From Syntrophus sp034006265 (GTDB lineage: Bacteria; Desulfobacterota; Syntrophia; Syntrophales; Syntrophaceae), in the NCBI GenBank assembly GCA_034006265.1, contig JAVETB010000021.1:1-36500 (forward strand): 36,500 nt of DNA, given 5' to 3'. The translations under genes were made by a program, and so were the position numbers. Positions 23,699 to 31,386 of this stretch are shown here, piece after piece. Below the pieces are notes generated by a model. It was not told where the DNA came from, did not search any database, and was given only the letters and a program-made list of their open reading frames with translations. The first letter of the stretch is position 1; each line of letters opens with the position of its first letter.

Positions 23699-24238
23699 AT
23701 GAGATCCTACGTTGTCTTTTCATTCATGGGCTCGGATCGTCAAGGGCTGGCAAGGCAGATAGCGGAATTTTTCACGGCTCGGGGGATCAATATCGAGCGG
23801 TCCCGCGGCTGTGTTCTGGGAGGGGAGTTCGGCATGATCATCCTCACCTCGGGCAGCACCGATGCTATCGAGCGGCTTATCAAGGACCTGGACAGCCTGC
23901 GCGAGAAGACGGATCTGGATATCCATGTCCGGAAAACCAAGGCGCCCCTCCACCGGGAGGTTACCCCGTTCATTCCCTACAGGCTGATTGCCACCTCCGT
24001 GGACCGGCCCGGGATCATCAACCAGATCTGCAGGGTTCTTCAAGGCCGGGGAATCAATATTGACGACATTTCAACGAATGTTGACAACAACCCCATTACG
24101 GGGGCCAATGTCTTTCAGATGGTATGCTTCTTCTCCCTGCCGCCTGCCGTGAAGATCCTGGATCTGAAGAACGACCTCAACCGCATCGGCGATGAATCCA
24201 ATATTGATATCCGGTTCGAAGCACTGATCTGCAGGTAA
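23699..24238 (+). CDS. Double-ACT-domain protein (GcvR-like)
   Basis: A 179-residue protein made of two ACT domains (about 3-78 and 92-172) and no DNA-binding domain. Each has the typical start: FSFMGSDRQGLARQIAEFF and ATSVDRPGIINQICRVL. This is the layout of GcvR-type regulators, which sense glycine and act through protein contact. GGAGGT lies 6 bases before the ATG. The formate-tetrahydrofolate ligase gene starts 4 bases after its stop, so a link to glycine or one-carbon metabolism is plausible. The ligand and any partner protein are unknown. Confidence 0.88.
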   Translation: MRSYVVFSFMGSDRQGLARQIAEFFTARGINIERSRGCVLGGEFGMIILTSGSTDAIERLIKDLDSLREKTDLDIHVRKTKAPLHREVTPFIPYRLIATSVDRPGIINQICRVLQGRGINIDDISTNVDNNPITGANVFQMVCFFSLPPAVKILDLKNDLNRIGDESNIDIRFEALICR

Positions 24239-24242
24239 CCCC

Positions 24243-25940
24243 ATGACCCGTTACAACATCCAAAAAGCGGAGCATGTCAAAAAACCCATTGTCGAGGTTG
24301 CCTCCTCTATCGGCCTTGAAGAAGACGACCTGGAATACTACGGGCGGTACAAGGCGAAAGTAAGACTGGAAGCGGTTTCACGTTTTTCGCGGCGTCCCGA
24401 AGCAGCCCTTGTTCTCGTATCGGCCATGACGCCGACGCCGGCGGGCGAAGGGAAAACGACCGTGTCAATCGGGCTCGCCCAGGCGCTGGCCAGGCTTGGA
24501 AAATCGACCATTGCAGCGCTTCGGGAACCGTCGCTGGGGCCCGTTTTCGGCATGAAGGGCGGAGCAACGGGTGGAGGGCTCTCCCGAATCCATCCAGCCG
24601 ATGATATCAATCTCCATTTCACCAATGATTTTCATGCGGTAGCGAGCGCACACAATCTGCTGTCCGCCTTGGTGGACAACTCCATCTACCACGACAACCC
24701 CCTGAACATCGATCCCCGGAAGATAACCTGGCGCCGTGTTCTCGACATGAACGACCGCTTCCTCAGGGATGTCGTCATCGGCCTCGGCGGTTCAATAAAC
24801 GGAGTCCCGCGGGAAACGGGGTTTGACATCGTTCCCTCCAGTGAGATCATGGCGATTCTGTGCCTTTCACGCTCCTATGCGGAACTGAAGGAAAAAATCC
24901 GGAAGATCCTGGTCGGATTCACCTATGACAACCAGCCCGTCATGACCGCCGATCTGAAAGTCGAGGGGGCCGTTACAGCGCTTCTGAAATATGCCCTCCT
25001 GCCGAACCTGGTCCAGACGACGGAGAATGTGCCGGCCATCGTTCATGGCGGTCCTTTTGCCAACATCGCTCAGGGGACTAACAGCATCATCGGAACCGAC
25101 CTGGCGCTCCGCCTGGCCGATTATGTCGTTACCGAGGCGGGTTTTGGTTTCGATCTGGGAGCGGAGAAGTTTTTCGATATCGTCGCCCCTTACGGGGGAT
25201 TGAATCCGCGCATCGTCGTTCTCGTGGCAACGGTGCGGGCCCTGAAATACCACGCAGGCATCGCCAGAGAGGACCTCGACCGGTCCAATCCACGGGCGGC
25301 TGTCCTGGGTATGGCGAATCTCAGAAAGCATTATCAGAACATAGACAAGTTTCATGTCCCCTGCATTATCGCCCTGAACCGCTTTTCTACAGATGCGGAC
25401 GAGGAAATCAACGCCGTTCTCAAAGCGGCGGAGGACGAGGGGATGAACATCGCACCCTGCGACATCTTTCGCCTGGGAGGTGAGGGCGGTGTTGAGCTGG
25501 CGGAAAAGACGGTGGCCCTTCTGGCGGGTTCCACCGGCCATTATCGTCCATTGTACAACTGGAACCTGCCCGTGGAAGACAAGATCTTCACCGTGGCCAG
25601 CGAGATCTACGGTGCCGTTTCGATCGATTACCAGCCCCTGGCCCGCCGCAACCTCGATCTGATCAACCGGTACGGCTTCGATAAGCTTCCCGTCTGCATC
25701 GCTAAAACCCAGCAGTCCCTCTCAGACAACCCGAATCTCCTGGGCCTTCCCCGTGACTTCATCGTGACGGTGCGAGAGATCAAGATCTCTTCCGGGGCCG
25801 GATTCCTAATTCCCATTACTGGTGAAATTCTTCGAATGCCCGGCCTGTCGAAGCACCCCGCCGCCTATTCGATTGATATCGACGACTCGGGCCACATCAG
25901 CGGTGTCAGCAATCCCGGCGAAAGGGCGCCTCGTCTCTGA
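24243..25940 (+). CDS. fhs: Formate--tetrahydrofolate ligase (divergent)
   Basis: ATP-dependent synthesis of 10-formyl-tetrahydrofolate from formate, the entry to the methyl branch of the Wood-Ljungdahl and one-carbon pathway. At 565 residues it is near the family length. The P-loop TPAGEGKT spans 65-72, the active-site LREPSLGPVFG is kept, and a C-terminal MPGLSKHPAA is present. Several signature positions differ: GMKGGATGGGLS where GIKGGAAGGGY is usual, FANIAQGTNS (Q277, T279) where FANIAHGCNS is usual, and ALKYHAG in place of ALKxHGG. The fold and ATP site look intact, so it is probably an active but divergent paralogue. It is tightly coupled to the ACT-domain gene. Confidence 0.9.
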   Translation: MTRYNIQKAEHVKKPIVEVASSIGLEEDDLEYYGRYKAKVRLEAVSRFSRRPEAALVLVSAMTPTPAGEGKTTVSIGLAQALARLGKSTIAALREPSLGPVFGMKGGATGGGLSRIHPADDINLHFTNDFHAVASAHNLLSALVDNSIYHDNPLNIDPRKITWRRVLDMNDRFLRDVVIGLGGSINGVPRETGFDIVPSSEIMAILCLSRSYAELKEKIRKILVGFTYDNQPVMTADLKVEGAVTALLKYALLPNLVQTTENVPAIVHGGPFANIAQGTNSIIGTDLALRLADYVVTEAGFGFDLGAEKFFDIVAPYGGLNPRIVVLVATVRALKYHAGIAREDLDRSNPRAAVLGMANLRKHYQNIDKFHVPCIIALNRFSTDADEEINAVLKAAEDEGMNIAPCDIFRLGGEGGVELAEKTVALLAGSTGHYRPLYNWNLPVEDKIFTVASEIYGAVSIDYQPLARRNLDLINRYGFDKLPVCIAKTQQSLSDNPNLLGLPRDFIVTVREIKISSGAGFLIPITGEILRMPGLSKHPAAYSIDIDDSGHISGVSNPGERAPRL

Positions 25941-26114
25941 GACCTTTCCTTTGAACGGCAATGAAATAAGAAATGTCTTGAAAAAAAAAACAGTACATGT
26001 TAGTGAGCTGACACCCGCTTTTTTATGAAATAATCGCAAATGTTTTGTTTAACTCATCCGGGCGGGGCAGGCCAGAGTTGAATAAGAACGTATTGATGCA
26101 GATTTGGTAAAGAG

Positions 26115-26161
26115 ACCACCTTTGGCTCCTGATGTCGTCAGGAATCCGAGGTGGTTTTTTT
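26115..26161 (+). terminator. Long-stem terminator between fhs and the cold-shock gene
   Basis: ACCACCT (26115-26121) pairs with AGGTGGT (26149-26155), with an inner hairpin TCCTGA/TCAGGA (26127-26132 and 26138-26143) and a run of seven T at 26155-26161. It may end the fhs transcript, or act in the cold-shock leader if that mRNA begins at a possible promoter (CTGACA 26008-26013, AATAAT 26029-26034). The remaining gap 25941-26211 shows no gene. Confidence 0.85.
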
Positions 26162-26211
26162 GTTTGTCTGCTTCAATATGATTAGTGAAATAAAAAAAGG
26201 AGGGTACGGCT

Positions 26212-26412
26212 TTGGCAGAAGGAAAAGTGAAATGGTTCAATGACAAGAAGGGATTTGGGTTTATCGAAAATGATGAGGGGGGCGACATATTCGTCCACTT
26301 CAGCGCAATCCAGGGAGGGGGCTGGAAGACGTTGACCGAAAGCCAGCGGGTCCGTTTTGAAATTCAGCAGGGCCAGAAGGGGCCCAGCGCAGTAAATGTG
26401 GAACTGATCTAA
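26212..26412 (+). CDS. Cold-shock domain protein (CspA family)
   Basis: A 66-residue single cold-shock domain that binds single-stranded RNA/DNA and melts RNA hairpins. RNP1 is KGFGFIE (from residue 13) and RNP2 is IFVHFS (26-31). The start codon is TTG at 26212, supported by an unusually good AAAGGAGGG ribosome site 7 bases upstream and by the standard MAEGKVKWF beginning. Strong terminators lie upstream (26115-26161) and downstream (26552-26593). A possible -10 TATGAT at 26177-26182 lacks a good -35. Being next to an EF-G gene suggests a translation or cold-adaptation setting. Confidence 0.95.
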   Translation: MAEGKVKWFNDKKGFGFIENDEGGDIFVHFSAIQGGGWKTLTESQRVRFEIQQGQKGPSAVNVELI

Positions 26413-26436
26413 AAAAAAATAAGGTCAGTCACAAGA

Positions 26437-26483
26437 AGGCATTTTTATCAGGCATAACATAATAAGAAAAGGTAAAAATGCTT
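26437..26483 (+). promoter_or_regulatory. Hairpin and possible promoter between the cold-shock and EF-G genes
   Basis: GCATTTTTA (26439-26447) pairs with TAAAAATGC (26473-26481), extending to 11 bp with one G-T pair, around a 25-base AT-rich loop. It overlaps a -35 TTGACA at 26482-26487, with GATAAA at 26503-26508 as a possible -10 (15-base spacer) for the EF-G gene. Confidence 0.45.
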
Positions 26484-26523
26484 GACAAGTAAGTTTTGAA
26501 ACGATAAACGGAGAAGTCGTTTT

Positions 26524-26594
26524 TTTCAAATCAGCAGGGCATTTCACGGCTCCCTTATTTGAAACGTGCACAATTCAAATAAGGGGGTTTTTTG
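26524..26594 (+). terminator. Strong terminator with a competing upstream hairpin (candidate attenuator) before EF-G
   Basis: The terminator is CCCTTATTTGAA (26552-26563) paired with TTCAAATAAGGG (26574-26585), a perfect 12-bp stem followed by GG and six T. The upstream segment TTTCAAAT (26524-26531) can instead pair with ATTTGAAA (26557-26564), with GGG (26537-26539) to CCC (26552-26554) inside. The two structures exclude each other, as in attenuators. Confidence 0.85.
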
Positions 26595-26657
26595 TTTTTT
26601 ATATGTCCCCACGTGTTAAAAAAATAGCGATAGAAACCACCAAGAAGGATTTTCACA

Positions 26658-28745
26658 ATGAAGCATGACATCCGGCAAGTAAGGAACATCGGAATCAGCG
26701 CCCACATCGATTCCGGAAAAACAACCCTGACCGAGAGGATTCTCTTTTATACAAAACGCATTCATGCCATGCATGATGTGAAGGGGAAGGACGGCGTAGG
26801 CGCCACCATGGATTCCATGGACCTGGAGCGGGAGCGGGGAATTACCATCTCTTCCGCGGCAACGTTCTGCACCTGGAAAAATCATGAAATCAACATTATC
26901 GATACTCCGGGGCACGTGGATTTCACCATCGAGGTGGAGCGGGCTCTGCGTGTCCTCGATGGGGCGATCCTTGTCCTGTGTGCCGTAGGCGGCGTCCAGT
27001 CCCAGTCCATTACCGTCGATGCCCAGATGAAGCGCTATAACGTCCCCTGTGTGGCTTTCATCAACAAATGCGACCGAAGCGGCGCCAATCCGTCCCGCGT
27101 CGTGGAGCAATTGAGGACACGCCTTGGGCACTCGGCCATCCTCATGCAGCTTCCTCTCGGTTTGGAAGCCAATTTCCAGGGTTTGGTCGATCTGGTCTCC
27201 ATGAAGGCTTATTATTTTGACGGACCCGGTGGTGAGATCGTTCGAGAGGAAGCGGTTCCCGATTCGATCCTGGCCGAGGCGACGGCCAGGAGGGAAGAAC
27301 TTCTTGACACCGTTTCGCTGTTTTCAGATGTCCTGACGGAAGCCGTTCTGGAGGGGAGGGACATTTCTCCGGAGATGATCCGGGAGGCCGTGCGCCGGGG
27401 AACGGTGAGTCGCAAAATCACCCCGGTCTTTTTGGGGTCGGCCTATAAGAACAAAGGAGTGCAGCTTCTTCTGGATGCGGTGACCCAGTACCTGCCCTGT
27501 CCGGAGGAAATCGAAAATACGGCTCTGGATTTGACGAACGGCGAAACGTCGGTCCGGATGACGAGCAACCCTGACGATCCCGTAGTGGCGCTGGCATTTA
27601 AACTGGAGGACGGGCACTACGGCCAGTTGACCTACATCCGCGTCTATCAGGGAACGCTGACCCGGGGCGAGACGGTCGTCAATGCCCGGGATGGAAAAAA
27701 ACTTCGGATCGGCCGGCTGGTTCGCATGCATGCCGACCAGATGGAGGACATCGAGTGCATCCCCGCTGGTTATATCGGTGCTCTTTTCGGTCTGGAGTGC
27801 CAATCCGGAGACACCTTTGCCTCGCCGGGGCTGAATTGGGCCATGACATCCATGTTCGTTCCCGAACCGGTCATTTCACTGGCCATTGTACCCAAGGACA
27901 AGAAGGCCATGGTGAACATGTCCAAAGCCTTGAACCGGTTTACCAAGGAGGATCCGACCTTTCGAACTCACCTCGACGCGGAGACCTCCGAAACGATCAT
28001 CGAAGGTATGGGAGAACTCCACCTGGAGGTCTATGTGGAGAGAATCCGGCGTGAATACTCGGCGGACGTCACCACGGGAAACCCCAGGGTGGCTTATCGG
28101 GAAACCATCACCCAGAAGGCGGTGTTCAATTACACCCACCGCAAGCAGACGGGGGGCTCCGGTCAGTATGGCCGGATAGCCGGGTATATCGAACCTCTGC
28201 CGGAAGAGGAATTCCTCTTTGAGAACAAAATAACCGGTGGTGCAATCCCGACCCAGTTCATCCCCGCCTGCGAAAAGGGCTTCCGGATGAGCATGGGCAA
28301 GGGTCCGAAAATGGAATTCCCCGTGACGGGCGTGAGGGTGGTGATCGATGACGGCGCGTTCCATGCCGTGGATTCCTCCGACATGGCCTTTCAGGCTGCC
28401 GCAAGAGGTGCTTTCCGGGAAGCCTATCTGCGGGCCAAGCCGGTCGTTCTCGAACCGATCATGAAGGTTGTTGTGGAAACTCCTCCGGAGTACCAGGGAG
28501 CAGTCATGGGGCTTTTGAACCAGCGCCGGGGAATGATCGTGGGCACCCAGGACGAAGGGTCGTCCAGTGTGATCGAGGCCCAGACGCCGCTGGCGGAAAT
28601 GTTCGGTTTTGCGACGGTCATACGCTCCGCCACACAGGGCAAGGCCCAGTTCACCATGGAGTTTTCCGCCTATAAGCAGGTGCCTCAGAGTATCGCCGAG
28701 AAGATTGCGGAAGAGGTGGCCAAGCGGAAGAAAAGTGCGGCCTAG
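26658..28745 (+). CDS. fusA: Elongation factor G, spirochaete/mitochondrial-type (spdEFG1-like)
   Basis: Ribosomal translocase GTPase of 695 residues. G1 is AHIDSGKT (15-22), G2 RGIT, G3 DTPGH, G4 NKCD. Domains II-V follow, with RIAGYIEP and the domain V start typical of EF-G. The N-terminal wording RNIGISAHIDSGKTTLTERI, GKDGVGATMDSM and VLDGAILVLCAVGGVQSQ is much closer to mitochondrial EFG1 and the spd group (spirochaetes, planctomycetes, deltaproteobacteria) than to ordinary bacterial EF-G. In that group one paralogue does translocation and another recycling; this one looks like the translocating form. It is not in a str operon (no rpsL, rpsG or tuf nearby). An AAGGA site precedes the ATG, and the P-loop ATPase gene begins 11 bases after its stop. 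Confidence 0.94.
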   Translation: MKHDIRQVRNIGISAHIDSGKTTLTERILFYTKRIHAMHDVKGKDGVGATMDSMDLERERGITISSAATFCTWKNHEINIIDTPGHVDFTIEVERALRVLDGAILVLCAVGGVQSQSITVDAQMKRYNVPCVAFINKCDRSGANPSRVVEQLRTRLGHSAILMQLPLGLEANFQGLVDLVSMKAYYFDGPGGEIVREEAVPDSILAEATARREELLDTVSLFSDVLTEAVLEGRDISPEMIREAVRRGTVSRKITPVFLGSAYKNKGVQLLLDAVTQYLPCPEEIENTALDLTNGETSVRMTSNPDDPVVALAFKLEDGHYGQLTYIRVYQGTLTRGETVVNARDGKKLRIGRLVRMHADQMEDIECIPAGYIGALFGLECQSGDTFASPGLNWAMTSMFVPEPVISLAIVPKDKKAMVNMSKALNRFTKEDPTFRTHLDAETSETIIEGMGELHLEVYVERIRREYSADVTTGNPRVAYRETITQKAVFNYTHRKQTGGSGQYGRIAGYIEPLPEEEFLFENKITGGAIPTQFIPACEKGFRMSMGKGPKMEFPVTGVRVVIDDGAFHAVDSSDMAFQAAARGAFREAYLRAKPVVLEPIMKVVVETPPEYQGAVMGLLNQRRGMIVGTQDEGSSSVIEAQTPLAEMFGFATVIRSATQGKAQFTMEFSAYKQVPQSIAEKIAEEVAKRKKSAA

Positions 28746-28756
28746 GACGGGAAGTC

Positions 28757-29527
28757 ATGGTTATTGATTTGAAAAAGAGAAAGGAACTTCTTTTGAGCGA
28801 GAGGTTGATAAAATCGGAATCGGAGTCCTGGCGGGAAGCCTGGGAAGAGGAACTATGCAATCGGCTTCCGGCGGGCGCATTCTGTGCCGTTCTGGCAAGG
28901 GCGGGCATGGGGAAGACCGCTTTTCTGGTCCAGATGGCCCTCAGTTCGATGCTGGGTGGGGAAGGAGTTCTCCATATCAGTCTTCATGAACCCATCTCCA
29001 AGGTCACCCTCTGGTACCGGGAGCTCTTTGAAAAGAAGTTCACCCGGAAACCGCCGCGGAGTTCGCGGATGCTCTGGGAAGCGATTCTGCCCCACCGCTT
29101 CATCATGACCTTCCGGGTGGATCGCTTCAGTATCCCGAACCTGGAAGAACGCCTGAACGATCTGATGGTCCAGGGAATTTTTTCTCCCCGGATTCTGCTC
29201 ATCGACGGGTGGCAGACGAACCACATCGGCGAAGCCGAGATTCTGGAGCTGAAAACCTTTGCCCAGGCCCACAACCTGCAGGTCTGGTTGTCGGTTCACG
29301 TGCATCGCCATGATGCCGAAGCGGGCGACCCCCTTCCGGCGTTTTTGAAAAAATCGGAAGAATTGTTTGACATTATTCTGCAAATGGAAGATCGTGGCCA
29401 GGAAATTCTGATCGATCCGATTAGAGACGCCACCGGCAGTCTGAAGTGCTGGCGAATGAAGATGGATCCGGTGACTTTGCTGGTTACAGCCGGAAGGGTT
29501 CAGGATCCCGTCAAAAAGGTTGGTTAG
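28757..29527 (+). CDS. P-loop ATPase of RecA/KaiC/DnaB-like type, function unknown
   Basis: A 256-residue soluble protein. An N-terminal helical region rich in charged residues (1-35) precedes Walker A ARAGMGKT (47-54) and Walker B ILLID (D150), followed by a strand with WLSVHVHRHD and a mostly beta C-terminal part. The order and spacing fit the RecA/KaiC superfamily rather than AAA+ or ABC; a HISLHEP segment after the second strand is a typical KaiC-like catalytic position (H and E). No DNA-binding module is seen. It starts 11 bases after EF-G and so is probably co-transcribed with it. I do not recognise the family and assign no function. Confidence 0.75.
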   Translation: MVIDLKKRKELLLSERLIKSESESWREAWEEELCNRLPAGAFCAVLARAGMGKTAFLVQMALSSMLGGEGVLHISLHEPISKVTLWYRELFEKKFTRKPPRSSRMLWEAILPHRFIMTFRVDRFSIPNLEERLNDLMVQGIFSPRILLIDGWQTNHIGEAEILELKTFAQAHNLQVWLSVHVHRHDAEAGDPLPAFLKKSEELFDIILQMEDRGQEILIDPIRDATGSLKCWRMKMDPVTLLVTAGRVQDPVKKVG

Positions 29528-29594
29528 GGGTTCTTTTGCTTCGGCAGGCGGGTCGATTTCAGAGGCAATTTCTACTATTACAAAGGTTCAGATT

Positions 29595-29900
29595 ATGATC
29601 GAAGTTACAGAAAAGGCAGCTGAGAAAATCAAGGAATTTATACAGAGCCAGAACGGGCCCGGCACGATCCGAATTCTTCTGCAGGACAAGAACAGCAAAC
29701 GCCCCTTCCTTCGCATGTTTTATGACCAGCCTGCAGGGGGTGATGCCTTCATTACAGAGCAGGGGATCACCTTTGCCATAGAGAAAGATCTCCTTGAAAT
29801 AGCCAAGCCGATCCGGATTGATTACGCGGAAATTGACGAGAAGCAGGTGGGGTTTCAGATCATCTCCCGTCTGCCCATGGTCGGCTACCGGAGGCGCTGA
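29595..29900 (+). CDS. IscA/HesB-fold protein without cysteines
   Basis: A 101-residue protein aligned end to end with A-type iron-sulfur carriers: an MIEVTEKAAEKIKEF opening, a central beta region, and ITFAIEKDLLE...RIDY...GFQIIS near the end. The three cysteines that bind the cluster in IscA are absent; there is no Cys at all, and the tail reads RLPMVGYRRR where a CGC-type motif is expected. Reading on past the TGA gives no cysteine-rich tail, so a selenocysteine or frameshift explanation is not supported. ATG 29595 was chosen for AAAGG 8 bases upstream; the frame is open from 29520. It is the third gene after EF-G and the ATPase. It is probably not an Fe-S carrier. Confidence 0.75.
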   Translation: MIEVTEKAAEKIKEFIQSQNGPGTIRILLQDKNSKRPFLRMFYDQPAGGDAFITEQGITFAIEKDLLEIAKPIRIDYAEIDEKQVGFQIISRLPMVGYRRR

Positions 29901-29973
29901 AAAGCAGACCGTTGGTGGCTCCTTACGAAATCCTCTCCGGGGGGGATGCAATGTGTGCCCCACGGTGAAATCG

Positions 29974-29989
29974 GCAGGGGTTGCCCTGC
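29974..29989. terminator. Hairpin between convergent genes (possible terminator)
   Basis: GCAGGG/CCCTGC with loop GTTG lies in the 121-base gap between the IscA-like gene and the convergent amidohydrolase gene. There is no good T-run on either strand, so terminator function is uncertain. Confidence 0.35.
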
Positions 29990-30021
29990 AAAATCAGGCA
30001 GCCGAAAATCTTCAGCTCCCA

Positions 30022-31371
30022 TCACGCCGGCTTTCTAAGGGAATTCCGGACCCGCTCCGCAATCCGGTGAACCTGCCGCATGATTTCCTCTTCATTCAGG
30101 GACAGGAGTATTCGGTCTTTCATGACCATGTTCCCGGCAATGAAAACCGACTTCACATCGGAGCCGTTGACGGCATAAACGAGATGTGAATAGGGATTGT
30201 ACATAGGGGTCAGGTGGGGGCGGTTCAGGTCGATCAGAATGAGGTCCGCTTTTTTTCCCGCCTCCAGGCAACCTGTGATATCTCCCATCCCCAGAACGTG
30301 CGCCCCCTGCCGGGTGGCCATGGCGACAACGGTTTCCGCGGGCATCAGGGTCGGATCCAGGTGACGCACCTTTTCGAGCTTGGCCGCCGTATCCATCTCC
30401 TGGAACATGTCCAGGCTGTTGTTGCTGGCACATCCATCGGTACCAAGCCCAACACAGACGCCCTCCTGGATCATCCTGGCGACGGGGGCAAATCCGGAAG
30501 CGAGCTTCATGTTGCTTTCCGGATTATAGACGACTTTGCACCCGGAGTCTCTGAAGATCCGGATCTCCTTTTCCTCCAGATAGACGCAATGAAAGGCGAT
30601 GAGCCGCTCGTTGAGGCAGCCGAGTTCCTCAAGGTACGAAACGGCTTCCTGCCCGAGCTGTTTTTGAAGCTGCTTCTTCTCGGATAGATTCTCCAGAAGA
30701 TGGAGGGAGAGGGGAACCTGAAACTCCTCGGCAAGGTCCCTGGCCTGGAGAAGAAGCGGCCGGGAGCATGTGTACAGGGAATGAGGCTCCACGGCAACCC
30801 GGATCAGCGGATCGCCGGACCATCGCTCCAGGAGTTTCCGTGTGTAGGCCAGGCCTTCCGAAGGTGTTTTGGCATTCGGGGAGGGAAAGTCAAAAAGGAC
30901 CTCCCCCAGAAGACAGCGCATTCCAGCCGTGCGCGCTGCCTTTGCCGTCTCCTCTTCGAAGATGTACATATCACAGAACGTCGTCGTTCCTGACTTGATC
31001 ATTTCCGCACAGGCCAGCAGGCTTCCCCACCAGGCCAGTTCCTCATCCACATTTCTGGACTCGGCAGGAAAAATATAGTTGGTCAGCCAGTCCATCAGGT
31101 GCATGTCGTCGGCAATGCCCCGGAAACAGGTCATGGCCGCGTGGGTGTGGCTGTTGATCAACCCGGGCATGATGAGGGTATTCGTTCCGTCGATCAGGTT
31201 GGGGCTTGTGAACCTCCGCCGGAAATCCTCCTCCGTTCCAATGGCGGCGATGGATTCTCCGGCAATGGCGAGAGCTCCGTTCTCGATCATGGTCATGGCT
31301 TCGTCGAGACAGAGAATCGTTCCACCCAGGATCAGCGTATCCACCGTTTCCAATCTCGCGACGTCTTCCAT
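30022..31371 (-). CDS. mtaD: Amidohydrolase, 5-methylthioadenosine/S-adenosylhomocysteine deaminase type
   Basis: Cytoplasmic metal-dependent deaminase of the amidohydrolase superfamily, probably acting on methylthioadenosine or S-adenosylhomocysteine in methyl-cycle salvage. Numbering from ATG 31371 (449 residues): HTH metal ligands H75 and H77, H224 and E227 in SLHLLEN, H261 in AFHCVY, and D312 in GTDGCASNN, all as in the MtaD group. An in-frame TTG at 31383, 3 bases after the preceding stop, is a possible alternative start; neither has a strong ribosome site. It follows the beta-lactamase-fold gene closely on the same strand. Guanine or chlorohydrolase-type relatives share this fold, so the substrate is not certain. 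Confidence 0.88.
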   Translation of the reverse strand: MEDVARLETVDTLILGGTILCLDEAMTMIENGALAIAGESIAAIGTEEDFRRRFTSPNLIDGTNTLIMPGLINSHTHAAMTCFRGIADDMHLMDWLTNYIFPAESRNVDEELAWWGSLLACAEMIKSGTTTFCDMYIFEEETAKAARTAGMRCLLGEVLFDFPSPNAKTPSEGLAYTRKLLERWSGDPLIRVAVEPHSLYTCSRPLLLQARDLAEEFQVPLSLHLLENLSEKKQLQKQLGQEAVSYLEELGCLNERLIAFHCVYLEEKEIRIFRDSGCKVVYNPESNMKLASGFAPVARMIQEGVCVGLGTDGCASNNSLDMFQEMDTAAKLEKVRHLDPTLMPAETVVAMATRQGAHVLGMGDITGCLEAGKKADLILIDLNRPHLTPMYNPYSHLVYAVNGSDVKSVFIAGNMVMKDRILLSLNEEEIMRQVHRIAERVRNSLRKPA

Positions 31372-31386
31372 GGGGATTTTCAACTC

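Noticed and set aside
22770..25940. Serine-cycle interpretation (malate-CoA ligase plus formate-THF ligase)
   Set aside because: The SucCD-like proteins lack the canonical motifs kept by malate-CoA ligases as I recall them, the genes are in separate divergent units, and no other serine-cycle gene is present.
29898..29960. Selenocysteine read-through of the IscA-like gene's TGA
   Set aside because: The sequence after TGA gives no cysteine-rich or HesB-like tail before diverging, so TGA is taken as a true stop.
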